Shown: positions 52,393-61,931, numbered from the stretch's first letter. The stretch is 64,000 nucleotides of DNA from an uncultured Gelidibacter sp. (GCF_947500795.1 NZ_CANMTE010000003.1:124001-188000); one strand, 5' to 3'. The notes: generated by a model from the letters alone, not told the origin. Program-made: numbers and translations.

Positions 52393-52620
52393 ATGAATAC
52401 ACATTTTTGTAAAGTCGGAAAAATTAAATTTAGCCTGAATGAGGTGGTGAATTTAAAAGAAGTAGAAAACAACTATTTAAGATTCACAGAAGAAGCTTAT
52501 AACTTGATACAAACTGATGCAAGTTTAAGTGACTTTTTATACCATGAGGCTTCGAAATTGAGAAAGATTATTTTGAATTTGAAAAACTCTAATTCAAATG
52601 ATGTTGATGTAGCGTTTTAA
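52393..52620 (+). CDS. Small helical protein, paralogue of upstream gene
   Basis: 75 residues from ATG 52393; a frame from 52357 exists but begins with TTG and adds no conserved sequence. The core YLRFTEEAYNLIQTDASLSDFLYHEASKLRKIILNLK aligns with the preceding gene at AYNL-QTD--LSD and A-KL. Its 3' end overlaps the convergent BtuF-like gene by 32 bp. Function unknown. Confidence 0.6.
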   Translation: MNTHFCKVGKIKFSLNEVVNLKEVENNYLRFTEEAYNLIQTDASLSDFLYHEASKLRKIILNLKNSNSNDVDVAF

Positions 52621-53377
52621 AATAATCAAACGACTTTAACAATCGAGATCCATACCATGAAAACATTTCTCCGTCCACAATAACTACAGTGGCATTGGGA
52701 AAGTACGCTTGTACCTTAGGTATATGTTCTTCTTTAAACGGAAATGGCTCGCTAGACAATAGAACAAGATCAGCATCTTCTGGATGTGCTTCGTTGAGTA
52801 CAACTTCCGGATAGCGTTCCTTGTCTCCAAAGTAATTTACTAATCCGTTCTCTCGCAACAGCTCATTGATAAAGGTGTTTTTTGCAGCAACCATCCATGG
52901 TTTCTTCCAGATAAAATAAGCTGTAGTCCGCTTAGTTTTTTCTTTGATAAATCCACTAAAATCACGTCTTTTTTCAGTTATTTCCTTGATCATTGAAGTA
53001 GCGCGATCCTCTTTTGAAAAAAGCAGACCATATTGCGCTATCAATTCTAAAGCATCCTCAATAGTATTAACATCACTAATATGTACAGGTGCTATTTTTG
53101 CCAACTCCTGAACCATTTCCTGTGTGTTTTCTTCCTTATTACAGAGTATAATATCTGGTTGCAGGGCTTTTATCTTATCAAAATGAACTTGTTTTGTACC
53201 ACCAACAATTGTCTTCTCTTTAATAAGATGAACGGGATGAACACAGAATTTCGTAATACCAACGATGGCTTCCTCGAGACCTAAATCGACCAATAACTCC
53301 GTTTCGGAAGGCACTAAAGAAACAATCCGTTTTGGAGTGCTATCTAAATGGATAGGTCTTTCGAGTTGATCTTTCAT
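52589..53377 (-). CDS. BtuF-like helical-backbone metal receptor, no signal peptide
   Basis: 262 residues from ATG 53377 (MKDQLERPIHLDSTPKRIVSLVPSETELL); a start 12 codons earlier is possible, but neither gives a signal peptide. The fold is that of periplasmic B12/iron-siderophore binding proteins (PKRIVSLVPSETELLVDLGLE; ALQPDIILCNKEEN; ENGLVNYFGDKERYPEVVLNE; ADLVLLSSEPFPFKEEH). A cytosolic relative is common in Bacteroidota. Ligand unknown; cobalamin or heme-like ligands are candidates. No ABC permease is near. Confidence 0.82.
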   Translation of the reverse strand: MKDQLERPIHLDSTPKRIVSLVPSETELLVDLGLEEAIVGITKFCVHPVHLIKEKTIVGGTKQVHFDKIKALQPDIILCNKEENTQEMVQELAKIAPVHISDVNTIEDALELIAQYGLLFSKEDRATSMIKEITEKRRDFSGFIKEKTKRTTAYFIWKKPWMVAAKNTFINELLRENGLVNYFGDKERYPEVVLNEAHPEDADLVLLSSEPFPFKEEHIPKVQAYFPNATVVIVDGEMFSWYGSRLLKSFDYFKTLHQHHLN

Positions 53378-53465
53378 ATTTTGAATCCTAAAAAGCATTT
53401 GAATCTCTGACAAACAATGTAATCAACTGAAAACTCAAAGAAAGCTCAAAAGTTAAGCAGATTAG

Positions 53466-54278
53466 TTAACCCAAAATCTCAGACATTTCCAATTGAAGTT
53501 CTTTTGCTTTTTCTGCAGCGGCTTCAGCATAATTCTCGCTATTTGAAGCATAGATAATACCTCGTGAAGAGTTGATCAACAGACCTACACTATCATTCAT
53601 TCCATATTTGCATACGTCTTGAAGATTTCCACCTTGTGCTCCAACGCCAGGAACTAATAAAAAGCTGTTAGGAATAATTGTTCTGATCTCTGCCAAATAC
53701 TCTGCTTTGGTAGCACCTACAACATACATAAGATTCTCAGAATTCTTCCAAGATTTTGAAGTTTCTAAAACGTGTTTATACACTTCTTTACCTCCAATAT
53801 TTTTTGTTTGAAAATCGAATGCACCTTCATTGGAAGTCAAGGCTAAAAGAATGGTGTGTTTATCTTCAAACTCCAAAAATGGCTCTACAGAATCTTTACC
53901 CATATACGGCGCCACGGTAACGCTATCAAATCCTAAATCTTCTAAAAATGCTTTTGCGTACATGCGACTTGTATTTCCAATATCACCACGTTTAGCATCG
54001 GCAATTGTAAAAATTTCCGGATGGTTTTGATTTAGATATTGTATCGTTTTCTCCAAAGATTTCCATCCTTTTAATCCATACGCTTCATAAAATGCGGTAT
54101 TTGGTTTATAGGCTACGCATAAATGATGTGTTGCATCGATAATTGCTTTATTGAACTCAAAAATAGGATCTTCTTCAGCCAATAGATGCTGCGGAATTTT
54201 TTCTAAATCGACATCTAATCCAATACATAGGAACGATTTCTTTTTTTGAATTTCCGCAATGAGTTGTTGTGTTGTCAT
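53466..54278 (-). CDS. pyrF: Orotidine 5'-phosphate decarboxylase
   Basis: 270 residues of the longer (type 2) class. [13 protein letters not shown] (17-29), [14 protein letters not shown] (about 56-69), the catalytic [21 protein letters not shown] (about 92-112) with the D-K-D set, and [11 protein letters not shown] plus [10 protein letters not shown] at the end. It gives UMP, the last de novo pyrimidine step. A terminator separates it from prfA upstream. Confidence 0.95.
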   Translation of the reverse strand: MTTQQLIAEIQKKKSFLCIGLDVDLEKIPQHLLAEEDPIFEFNKAIIDATHHLCVAYKPNTAFYEAYGLKGWKSLEKTIQYLNQNHPEIFTIADAKRGDIGNTSRMYAKAFLEDLGFDSVTVAPYMGKDSVEPFLEFEDKHTILLALTSNEGAFDFQTKNIGGKEVYKHVLETSKSWKNSENLMYVVGATKAEYLAEIRTIIPNSFLLVPGVGAQGGNLQDVCKYGMNDSVGLLINSSRGIIYASNSENYAEAAAEKAKELQLEMSEILG

Positions 54279-54288
54279 ACAATAAAAA

Positions 54289-54306
54289 AGCCTCCAAATA
54301 GAGGCT
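54289..54306 (-). terminator. Terminator after prfA
   Basis: Stem AGCCTC / GAGGCT, 6-nt loop, with a run of six T on the minus strand. It lies between prfA (stop 54313) and the pyrF start (54278). Confidence 0.8.
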
Positions 54307-54312
54307 GTTATT

Positions 54313-55389
54313 TTAAATTATATCAGTGTTTGCTTTTAACTTCTGAGTGTTTTCAGCCAATTGAAGCTCGTCAATAATACGCTGTATATCTCCGTTAACG
54401 ATATTTCCTAAATCGTAGAGTGTTAAACCAATTCTATGATCAGTAACACGTCCTTGCGAATAGTTATACGTTCTAATTTTAGCACTTCTATCTCCAGAAG
54501 TCACCATAGAACCACGTTTCTCAGCATCTTCAGCATTTTTCTTTGCAAGTTCCATGTCGTATAAACGTGAACGCAATACTTTAAATGCCTTCTCTTTATT
54601 TTTATGCTGCGATTTTTGATCTTGACATTGCGCTACCAAACCTGTTGGAATATGCGTTAAACGTACTGCAGAATAGGTTGTATTTACAGACTGACCACCT
54701 GGACCTGAAGAACAGAAGAAGTCAATACGCACATCTTTCGGGTTGATTTCTACATCAAACTCTTCAGCTTCCGGGAACACCATCACCGTTGCAGCACTCG
54801 TATGCACACGTCCTTGAGTTTCCGTTTGCGGTACACGTTGTACACGATGCACACCTGCTTCAAACTTTAAAGTTCCGTACACATCATCACCAGAAACCTC
54901 AAATTGAATCTCCTTATAACCACCGTTGGTACCTTCACTATAATCCACTACATCAACTTTCCAACCTTTACTTTCGCAATATTTAGAATACATTCTAAAC
55001 AAATCTCCAGCAAAAATACTCGCCTCATCACCACCTGTACCTGCACGAAGTTCCATAACGGCATTTTTAGTATCCTCAGGATCTCTAGGAATCAACAAGA
55101 AACGGATTTCCTCTTCCAATTTTGGAATACCTTCTTTCGCTTCATCATATTGCATTTTGGCCATTTCCACCATTTCTGGATCGCTGCCATCATCCAAAAT
55201 CTCCTGCGCTTCAGACAAATTGTTAGTCAACTCTAAATATTCCTCGCGCTTATCCATGAGTTTGCGCAATTCTTTATACTCTTTATTTAGTTCAACGTAA
55301 CGCTTTTGATCTGTCATGATATCTGGCTGGATAATTAAATCGCTGACCTCATCAAAACGCTGCTTTATTATTTGTAATTTGTCTAACAT
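54313..55389 (-). CDS. prfA: Peptide chain release factor 1
   Basis: 358 residues from ATG 55389. A longer frame exists from 55461, but the -7 box at 55409-55416 lies inside it, so [15 protein letters not shown] is the start. The GGQ motif is in [25 protein letters not shown]; the RF1 stop-recognition region is [24 protein letters not shown], consistent with an RF1 type (PxT-like PQTETQG) tripeptide anticodon. Recognises UAA and UAG. Confidence 0.96.
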   Translation of the reverse strand: MLDKLQIIKQRFDEVSDLIIQPDIMTDQKRYVELNKEYKELRKLMDKREEYLELTNNLSEAQEILDDGSDPEMVEMAKMQYDEAKEGIPKLEEEIRFLLIPRDPEDTKNAVMELRAGTGGDEASIFAGDLFRMYSKYCESKGWKVDVVDYSEGTNGGYKEIQFEVSGDDVYGTLKFEAGVHRVQRVPQTETQGRVHTSAATVMVFPEAEEFDVEINPKDVRIDFFCSSGPGGQSVNTTYSAVRLTHIPTGLVAQCQDQKSQHKNKEKAFKVLRSRLYDMELAKKNAEDAEKRGSMVTSGDRSAKIRTYNYSQGRVTDHRIGLTLYDLGNIVNGDIQRIIDELQLAENTQKLKANTDII

Positions 55390-55408
55390 GTATGGTTTAA
55401 TTGTGATG

Positions 55409-55416
55409 CAAAAGTA
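55409..55416 (-). promoter_or_regulatory. -7 box TACTTTTG for prfA
   Basis: Exact TAnnTTTG on the minus strand, 19 nt before the chosen prfA start. Confidence 0.6.
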
Positions 55417-55529
55417 CGATAATTTCTTAATTCTAAATAAGGAATTTTCATTACTGACCAAAGAAAAAGAGGATACTGTCGCTAATTGATAAAGATTAAA
55501 CGCAGCCTAAAAACGAGCGATTTATATTA

Positions 55530-55537
55530 TAAATTTG
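55530..55537 (+). promoter_or_regulatory. -7 box TAAATTTG upstream of mini ABC pair
   Basis: Exact TAnnTTTG, 144 nt before the first gene of the mini ABC pair (55682). It is the only box seen in this 220-nt gap. Confidence 0.35.
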
Positions 55538-55681
55538 AAAATGAATCGATAAAATCAAGTCTTATATTAGTTATATTTAACTGAGCAATCCAATTAAACC
55601 ACAGCTGCCACTTAATCTTTTTGATGATTTAGAGGACGATAGTTCACTGAAATAAATAATTAATAAATTCGTTTACGACTT

Positions 55682-55972
55682 ATGATGCAGCGCTTGGGAG
55701 CCATATTTTTATTTTATAAACCATTCTTTTTATGGTCAATGGCGGTCAATATCCTGATCATAATCTTCAATCCGTATATTTTACCAAGCATTATAACGAA
55801 ACTCCTTTTAACCTTATTTGTTTGGTATATGGTCCATGAAACCAGTGCCAAGCGAAAGCTGATCTTTTACAAAAATCTAGGAATTTCAACATGGCGCCTT
55901 TTTTCTACACTTTTTATTATTGATATAGCCATAACAATTACCTTTCTGCTTCTAATGAAAGCGTTTGTATGA
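55682..55972 (+). CDS. Small membrane protein partnered with ABC ATPase
   Basis: 96 residues (starting ATG ATG, so 95 is equally possible). Three hydrophobic helices (about 8-28, 33-50 and 75-94) with a basic loop TSAKRKLIFYKNLG. No recognised family. Its stop overlaps the next gene's start by four bases (ATGA), so the two are translationally coupled. It is much smaller than a normal ABC permease. Confidence 0.72.
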   Translation: MMQRLGAIFLFYKPFFLWSMAVNILIIIFNPYILPSIITKLLLTLFVWYMVHETSAKRKLIFYKNLGISTWRLFSTLFIIDIAITITFLLLMKAFV

Positions 55973-56649
55973 TTATCGAATTGGACAGTGTTGAATTGAA
56001 TTTCAACAGTCGGCGTATTTTAAATGGCGTCTACCTTAAAGCCGAAACCGGGACTATCGTTGGGATTTTAGGACGAAATGGTTCTGGAAAGAGTTGTTTG
56101 TTACAGATTCTGTTTGGCTCCTTACAACCTAAATATAAATTTATAAAGCTTGACGGGAAACCCTTATTAAAACCGTTTTATTCACAAGGCAACATCGTGT
56201 ATTTGCCACAACATGAACTAATCCCAAGTCAGCTGAAAATCAAAACGCTGTTTAGCCTTTTGCAATTGGACTGGAATGAATTTGTAGATTATTTCGAGAA
56301 CTTTTCACAATATTATAATTCGAAAATGAATTCAATTTCGGGAGGAGAACGCCGAGTGATTGAAACTTATGCCGTTTTAAAACAACAGAGTGACATGGTG
56401 TTACTGGACGAACCTTTTTCGAATATTGCGCCATTGTATGTAGAGAAGATAAAACAGCTCATAATAGCTGAAAAATCAACCAAAGCCATAGTAATTACTG
56501 ACCATTATTACAGAGACGTCATCGACATATGCGATACGCTTTATCTATTACAAAATAATTGCACCAAAAAAATCACTGTCCTGGAAGAGCTCGAAGATTA
56601 CAATTATTTGAATATGGATACCTTAAAAACAAAAAAAGGAGGCCATTAG
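55969..56649 (+). CDS. ABC ATPase paired with a 96-residue membrane protein
   Basis: 226 residues. Walker A GRNGSGKSC (about 35-43), Q-loop YLPQHEL, signature NSISGGERRVIETY and Walker B MVLLDEPFSNIAP (about 143-155), where the usual LD after the Walker Glu is altered. The switch region VITDHYYRDVIDICD has the catalytic His. The end of the gene overlaps a terminator. Belongs with the overlapping upstream membrane protein; substrate unknown. Confidence 0.85.
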   Translation: MIIELDSVELNFNSRRILNGVYLKAETGTIVGILGRNGSGKSCLLQILFGSLQPKYKFIKLDGKPLLKPFYSQGNIVYLPQHELIPSQLKIKTLFSLLQLDWNEFVDYFENFSQYYNSKMNSISGGERRVIETYAVLKQQSDMVLLDEPFSNIAPLYVEKIKQLIIAEKSTKAIVITDHYYRDVIDICDTLYLLQNNCTKKITVLEELEDYNYLNMDTLKTKKGGH

Positions 56650-56660
56650 CCTCCTTTTTC
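56638..56660 (+). terminator. Terminator overlapping stop codon of ABC gene
   Basis: Stem GGAGGC / GCCTCC, 5-nt loop, then T5. The TAG stop codon (56647-56649) lies in the loop and right arm. Confidence 0.85.
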
Positions 56661-56675
56661 ATATTCATTAGATGT

Positions 56676-59228
56676 TTATCCGCATTTAGAAGATCCACAA
56701 TCTTTACAGGTTAAACACCCTTCTTGATAAATAAGATTTTCTGAATTACAGTTACTACAAGTCTGTCCTTTTACTTGAGTTCCATCTTCAACATAACGTT
56801 TTAACGCTCTTACTACACCATTTTTCCAAGTGTTGATAGACTCTGTATCCAATTGCAAACTGTTAATTAAGTCTACAATTTTATCAATTGGCATTCCATG
56901 ACGCAATGTACTTGAGATCAATTTAGCATAGTTCCAGTATTCAGGGTCAAACTTATGGGAAAGCCCTTCAATTGTTGTTTTATAGCCTCTGATATTTTTG
57001 TATTGGAAATCATAACGAGAGCTACCATCTTCATTTCTATTTTTAATGATCACACCTTCATTAGCCCAACGCGGAATTAAAATACCATCTTCATCATCAG
57101 CAAGACCAGTGAAGATTTCATAAGGTTTCCCATCGATCAATCCGATAAAGGCAATCCATTTTTCCTTATTATTTTGGAATCTTACCACATCAGCATTTAA
57201 GACTTGAGGACGTTTTGTAGGGAACGTGGTCAACGTGTCGTGCTCTTCTTCTTTCTTTTCGTCATTTGAAATCAACACACCAGATCTTGAACCATCTCTA
57301 TAAACGGTAACACCTTTACAACCTGCTTCCCAAGCTTCCATATACAACTTTCCAACCAACTCTTCAGTCGCGTCGTTTGGCAAGTTGATGGTCACACTGA
57401 TAGAGTGATCTACCCATTTTTGAACCGCACCTTGCATAGACACCTTGCTCATCCAGTCCACATCATTAGATGTTGCTTTGTAATACGGTGATTTTTTAAT
57501 CAACATATCCAATTCTTTCTGACCGTAATTTTTTGTAAGGTCAAAACCATTGACTTCCATCCATTGTTTGAATCGGTGGTGGAATACAACATATTCTTCC
57601 CAAGAATCTCCAACTTCATCCACAAAATCCACACGTATTTCCTTATCGTTAGGATTCACTTTACGACGTCTTTTGTAAACTGGCATAAATACAGGCTCAA
57701 TACCTGAAGAGGTTTGCGTCATCAAACTTGTTGTTCCTGTAGGAGCAATAGTCAATAGTGCAATGTTACGACGACCATATTCGGACATGTCATAATATAA
57801 TTTCTCATCAGCATCTCTTAATCGCTGAATAAACGGATTGTTTTTCTCACGTTCGATATCAAAAAATGCAAAAGCACCACGTTCTTTCGCTAAATCAACT
57901 GACGAACGATATGCAGCAAGTGCTAATGTTTTATGGACTTCAACAGAAAACTCATTGCCTTCTATACTACCATATTGAATGCCCAAAGCAGCCAGCATAT
58001 CACCTTCTGCAGTAATACCAACTCCTGTTCTTCTACCCTCTTCAGCTTTTGTTCTGATATTTACCCAAAGATTTCTCTCAATTGCTTTAACCTCATCTCC
58101 TTCAGGATCTGCATCAATTTTTTGTAAAATACCATCGATTTTCTCTAATTCAAGATCAATAATATCATCCATGATACGCTGTGCATACCCCACGTGTTTT
58201 TTGAAAAGCTCAAAATTGAATTTAGCGTCTTTCGTAAACGGCTGCTCTACATAAGAGAATAAATTGATGGCCAATAATCTACAAGAATCATAAGGACACA
58301 ATGGAATTTCCCCACATGGATTGGTAGAAACCGTTTTATATCCTAAATCAGCGTAACAATCTGGTACCGATTCATTGATAATTGTATCCCAAAATAAGAT
58401 ACCAGGTTCAGCCGATTTCCATGCGTTATGAACGATTTTCTTCCAGATACCATTCGCATCAATCGTTTTTGAAAACTTAGGCTCATCACTGAAAATAGGA
58501 TACTTTTGAGTGTAATGACTGTTGGTTTTAACAGCTCTCATAAAATCGTCATCGATTCTAACAGAAACGTTAGCACCTGTCACTTTCCCCTGCTCTAATT
58601 TCGCATCAATAAAATCTTCAGCATCCGGATGATTAATAGAAACTGACAACATTAATGCACCTCTACGACCATCTTGAGCAACCTCTCTGGTAGAATTTGA
58701 ATAACGCTCCATAAACGGAACAATTCCCGTAGATGTCAATGCCGAATTTTTTACAGGCGAACTTTTTGGACGGATATGTGATAAATCATGGCCCACACCA
58801 CCACGACGTTTCATTAATTGAACTTGCTCCTGATCAATTTTCATTATGCCACCATAAGAATCAGAATTACCAGGATTTCCAATTACGAAACAGTTGGAAA
58901 GCGAAGCAATTTGAAATGGGTTTCCAATCCCTGCCATCGGACTACCTTGCGGGACGATATATTTAAAATCCTTGATCAGGTCAAAAACTTCCTGTTCTGT
59001 CATTGGATTTTCATATTTCGATTCTACACGGGCAATTTCTTTTGCAATTCGCGTATGCATAGCGTTTGGTGTAGATTCATAAATATTACCGTCAGAATCC
59101 TTCAGGGCATATTTATTTAACCAAACTCTTGCAGCCAAATCATCACCTTTGAAGTATTCTAATGCCGCTTCGAAAGCTTCGTCTTGAGTGTAGATAGTTG
59201 TTGGAGAGATAAGAGTGTCAACTTTCAT
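56676..59228 (-). CDS. nrdJ: Adenosylcobalamin-dependent ribonucleotide reductase (class II)
   Basis: 850 residues. The active-site region reads STNPCGEIPLCPYDSCRLLAINL (about 297-319), radical/substrate motif APTGTTSLMTQTSSGIEP, and a Cys-rich end CSNCNSENLIYQEGCLTCKDCGSSKCG typical of class II redox-shuttle tails. Converts ribonucleotides to deoxyribonucleotides with B12. It makes this window contain two B12-dependent enzymes (also icmF). No cobalamin riboswitch or NrdR box was recognised upstream. Confidence 0.93.
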   Translation of the reverse strand: MKVDTLISPTTIYTQDEAFEAALEYFKGDDLAARVWLNKYALKDSDGNIYESTPNAMHTRIAKEIARVESKYENPMTEQEVFDLIKDFKYIVPQGSPMAGIGNPFQIASLSNCFVIGNPGNSDSYGGIMKIDQEQVQLMKRRGGVGHDLSHIRPKSSPVKNSALTSTGIVPFMERYSNSTREVAQDGRRGALMLSVSINHPDAEDFIDAKLEQGKVTGANVSVRIDDDFMRAVKTNSHYTQKYPIFSDEPKFSKTIDANGIWKKIVHNAWKSAEPGILFWDTIINESVPDCYADLGYKTVSTNPCGEIPLCPYDSCRLLAINLFSYVEQPFTKDAKFNFELFKKHVGYAQRIMDDIIDLELEKIDGILQKIDADPEGDEVKAIERNLWVNIRTKAEEGRRTGVGITAEGDMLAALGIQYGSIEGNEFSVEVHKTLALAAYRSSVDLAKERGAFAFFDIEREKNNPFIQRLRDADEKLYYDMSEYGRRNIALLTIAPTGTTSLMTQTSSGIEPVFMPVYKRRRKVNPNDKEIRVDFVDEVGDSWEEYVVFHHRFKQWMEVNGFDLTKNYGQKELDMLIKKSPYYKATSNDVDWMSKVSMQGAVQKWVDHSISVTINLPNDATEELVGKLYMEAWEAGCKGVTVYRDGSRSGVLISNDEKKEEEHDTLTTFPTKRPQVLNADVVRFQNNKEKWIAFIGLIDGKPYEIFTGLADDEDGILIPRWANEGVIIKNRNEDGSSRYDFQYKNIRGYKTTIEGLSHKFDPEYWNYAKLISSTLRHGMPIDKIVDLINSLQLDTESINTWKNGVVRALKRYVEDGTQVKGQTCSNCNSENLIYQEGCLTCKDCGSSKCG

Positions 59229-59347
59229 TTAATTTGTGGTTTATAAGTTGTGAAACAATATTTATTTGAAAGTGTAAAGTAACAAAAAATAAACAACTTC
59301 AAACATGACCCAAATCACATAGTTGACAAAAAATAGAAGATAAAACA

Positions 59348-59377
59348 TTGATAATCAATAATTTATCGATTTATCAA
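59348..59377. other. Inverted TTGATAA / TTATCAA upstream of nrdJ
   Basis: A 7-bp inverted repeat separated by 16 AT-rich bases, 120-150 nt upstream of nrdJ. The right half reads TTATCAACA, one base from a DnaA box. It lies between the nrdJ start and the DUF3078 end (gap 59229-59424). Role uncertain. Confidence 0.3.
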
Positions 59378-59424
59378 CATTAAAAAGTTAACAAGATTTT
59401 ACAATTAAAATTGGTTTATTCGAT

Positions 59425-60516
59425 TTAGAAATTAAGAGCCACACCGATGCCTAAAATCTGCTTCCACTGCACCTTAGCACCGTTCTCAACATACTTATCT
59501 TTCTCATCTGTAGGGACCAATATTTTGATATCGTCATCATATTTTAGGTGCGATCCTAAGGAAGCTTTTACATATTGATTGACCTTAAAGTCGAAATTAA
59601 CCAACCAATCCACATCAATATTTCCAAAACTGTTCAAATAGTCTGTATACAAACTCGCCTTACTGGACATATTAATATTTTCAAAAATTCCTGTTTCAAA
59701 ATAATTAGTGACTAATATTCCAATTTCATTCCTTGAAGTCTGCCCTCTTCTGATCATATTTCCTTCCTCATCAAAAACAGCCGGTTCAACACCAAAGGCC
59801 CCTTTATCTGCCAAAGCTTGGTCTAACACAAAGGTGGTCTTAACTGTTAATGGTGAAAAGTAAAAGGAAAACTTCTCCATATCCTTACCATATTCAGCAC
59901 CACCTCCAACAAACATATACCCAGGAGCTAAAAACTTCGAAATAGCCCTGTCACGATCAGGATATTTATAACCATTGGTAAATTGGGTTTTAAAATTGAA
60001 TTGTGCGGAAAAGAACCAATTGGTCAAAGAATCTTTTCGATAACCCATATTAGAGTCAAACTCGATAATATCCTCAGTTTTTCTCAGTTTTTGATTCTCC
60101 TGTTTATGGACACCATACCGAATCTTCCCTTTATTACCCCAATAAAAATTCTTGTATTTATAATTTAACGAAGAGTTTAAACCTAACAATGCAGAAATAG
60201 AATTACTACCTCCCGAGTTCCAGTTAACAAAAGTAACCTCACTAATATCAACACTGGCTCTGTTCTTTTGAACCCACTTTGGCTTTTCTATAGCCGCTAA
60301 AGAGTCGGCTTTATATTGCGCAATAATCTTTGCTCTCGCTACAGCTAAATCGATAGCCAGGGCGTTCGCCTTTTCCGCCGCTTTCAACATTGCCTTTGCC
60401 CTAACTAATGAATCTGCTTTTGCAACAGCCAGAGAATCCCTCTCCTGAACAATTACTTGAGCGTTTAAAAATTGACATAGCAACACCGCTATGCTCATCA
60501 TTAATATTTTTCTCAT
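59425..60516 (-). CDS. DUF3078 outer-membrane protein
   Basis: 363 residues. Signal peptide (MRKILMMSIAVLLCQFLNAQ), then an Ala/Lys-rich coiled region of about 60 residues (DSLAVAKADSLVRAKAMLKAAEKANALAIDLAVARAK), then a predicted barrel-like DUF3078 domain beginning at VDISEVTFVNWNSGGSNSISALLGL and ending in a Phe-terminated strand, as outer-membrane proteins do. Function unknown. Confidence 0.85.
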   Translation of the reverse strand: MRKILMMSIAVLLCQFLNAQVIVQERDSLAVAKADSLVRAKAMLKAAEKANALAIDLAVARAKIIAQYKADSLAAIEKPKWVQKNRASVDISEVTFVNWNSGGSNSISALLGLNSSLNYKYKNFYWGNKGKIRYGVHKQENQKLRKTEDIIEFDSNMGYRKDSLTNWFFSAQFNFKTQFTNGYKYPDRDRAISKFLAPGYMFVGGGAEYGKDMEKFSFYFSPLTVKTTFVLDQALADKGAFGVEPAVFDEEGNMIRRGQTSRNEIGILVTNYFETGIFENINMSSKASLYTDYLNSFGNIDVDWLVNFDFKVNQYVKASLGSHLKYDDDIKILVPTDEKDKYVENGAKVQWKQILGIGVALNF

Positions 60517-60547
60517 TAAGTAGGCATTTAATAGGTTCGACTAGGGT

Positions 60548-61726
60548 TTAATATTGAAACTCTCCAAATTCACTTTTTATGGTCAACTGCTTTTTCTCAG
60601 AACTTTCCACCCTACCCACTATTTGAGCGTCTACATTAAAAGACTTTGATATGGCTATCACATCTTCCGCAATGCTTGGCGACACATACAGCTCCATACG
60701 GTGACCGCAGTTGAACACTTGATACATTTCCTTCCAATTGGTATTGGACTGCTCCTGTATCAGCTTAAATAACGGAGGAATTGGGAATAAATTATCTTTT
60801 ACGATGTGAAGATGATCTACAAAGTGAAGAATCTTGGTCTGAGCGCCACCACTACAATGTACCATTCCATGAATATCTTCAGAATTGTACTTGGATAAAA
60901 TCTTATTTATTATTGGCGCATACGTACGTGTTGGCGAAAGCACCAGCTTACCAGCATCAATTGGCGAGCCTTCAACAGCATCCGTCAATTTTACGTTACC
61001 CGAATATACCAAATCCTTAGGCACAGACGCGTCAAAACTCTCTGGAAACTTTTCAGCTAAATATTTATGAAAAACATCGTGACGTGCAGAGGTGAGTCCA
61101 TTACTACCCATACCGCCATTATACTCAGTTTCATAGCTCGCTTGCCCTGAAGAAGACAATCCTACTATGACATCACCAGCTTTGATATTGGCGTTATCAA
61201 TTACGTCAGAACGCTTCATACGCGCTGTAACGGTAGAATCCACAATGATGGTTCTTACCAAATCGCCTACATCTGCCGTTTCTCCTCCAGTTGAATGAAT
61301 GGTCACACCAAAAGTTTTCAATTCGGCAATCAATTCTTCTGTACCATTTATGATAGCAGAAATGACTTCACCTGGAATTAAATTCTTATTTCTACCAATT
61401 GTAGACGAAAGCATGATGTTGTCAGTAGCACCTACACAGAGCAAATCATCAATATTCATGATCAATGCATCCTGAGCGATTCCTTTCCATACAGAAACAT
61501 CACCCGTTTCTTTCCAGTACATATACGCCAAAGACGATTTTGTACCGGCACCATCTGCATGCATAATAAGGCAGTAATCGTCATCATTAGTGAGATAATC
61601 TGGAACTATTTTACAAAATGCCTGTGGAAACAGACCTTTATCAATGTTTTTAATCGCATTGTGCACATCTTCCTTAGAAGCTGAAACACCTCTTTGCGCA
61701 TACCTTTTACTTACGTCTTGACTCAT
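60548..61726 (-). CDS. purM: PurM-like phosphoribosylformylglycinamidine cyclo-ligase
   Basis: 392 residues. AIR-synthase fold with MSQDVSKRYAQRGVSASKEDVHNAI, MHADGAGTKSSLAYM (about 54-68), IAQDALIMNIDDLLCVGATDNI and HSTGGETADVGDLVRTIIVDSTV. Standard PurM is about 345 residues; this one is longer and diverged, the usual Bacteroidota form of the enzyme that makes AIR in purine synthesis. A divergent AIR-synthase relative with another substrate cannot be excluded. A TATTTTTG box (61744-61751) lies 17 nt upstream. Confidence 0.85.
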   Translation of the reverse strand: MSQDVSKRYAQRGVSASKEDVHNAIKNIDKGLFPQAFCKIVPDYLTNDDDYCLIMHADGAGTKSSLAYMYWKETGDVSVWKGIAQDALIMNIDDLLCVGATDNIMLSSTIGRNKNLIPGEVISAIINGTEELIAELKTFGVTIHSTGGETADVGDLVRTIIVDSTVTARMKRSDVIDNANIKAGDVIVGLSSSGQASYETEYNGGMGSNGLTSARHDVFHKYLAEKFPESFDASVPKDLVYSGNVKLTDAVEGSPIDAGKLVLSPTRTYAPIINKILSKYNSEDIHGMVHCSGGAQTKILHFVDHLHIVKDNLFPIPPLFKLIQEQSNTNWKEMYQVFNCGHRMELYVSPSIAEDVIAISKSFNVDAQIVGRVESSEKKQLTIKSEFGEFQY

Positions 61727-61743
61727 AACTTTAATTGGATTTA

Positions 61744-61751
61744 CAAAAATA
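61744..61751 (-). promoter_or_regulatory. -7 box TATTTTTG for purM
   Basis: Exact TAnnTTTG on the minus strand, 17 nt before the purM ATG. Confidence 0.5.
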
Positions 61752-61931
61752 AGGATTGTATTTTAGTTTTCCCCGATATTCAGATTTGAATTCCCTCTGA
61801 TTGTGGAAAAATGAAGAAATCAAAATAATTTACGCAACCATTAGCGGCAAAAAGACAATTTAAACCTTTCCTATTGGTTTTTAAAAACACCTGTCAATCC
61901 TATTTCAGAAATCAAAATCCTTTAAAATTAA

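Noticed and set aside
55390-55461. 24-codon upstream extension of prfA
   Set aside because: It contains the prfA -7 box and adds residues outside the RF1 family.
57933-58254. Two plus-strand frames opposite nrdJ
   Set aside because: Antisense shadow of a well-conserved gene, no promoter box, no family resemblance.
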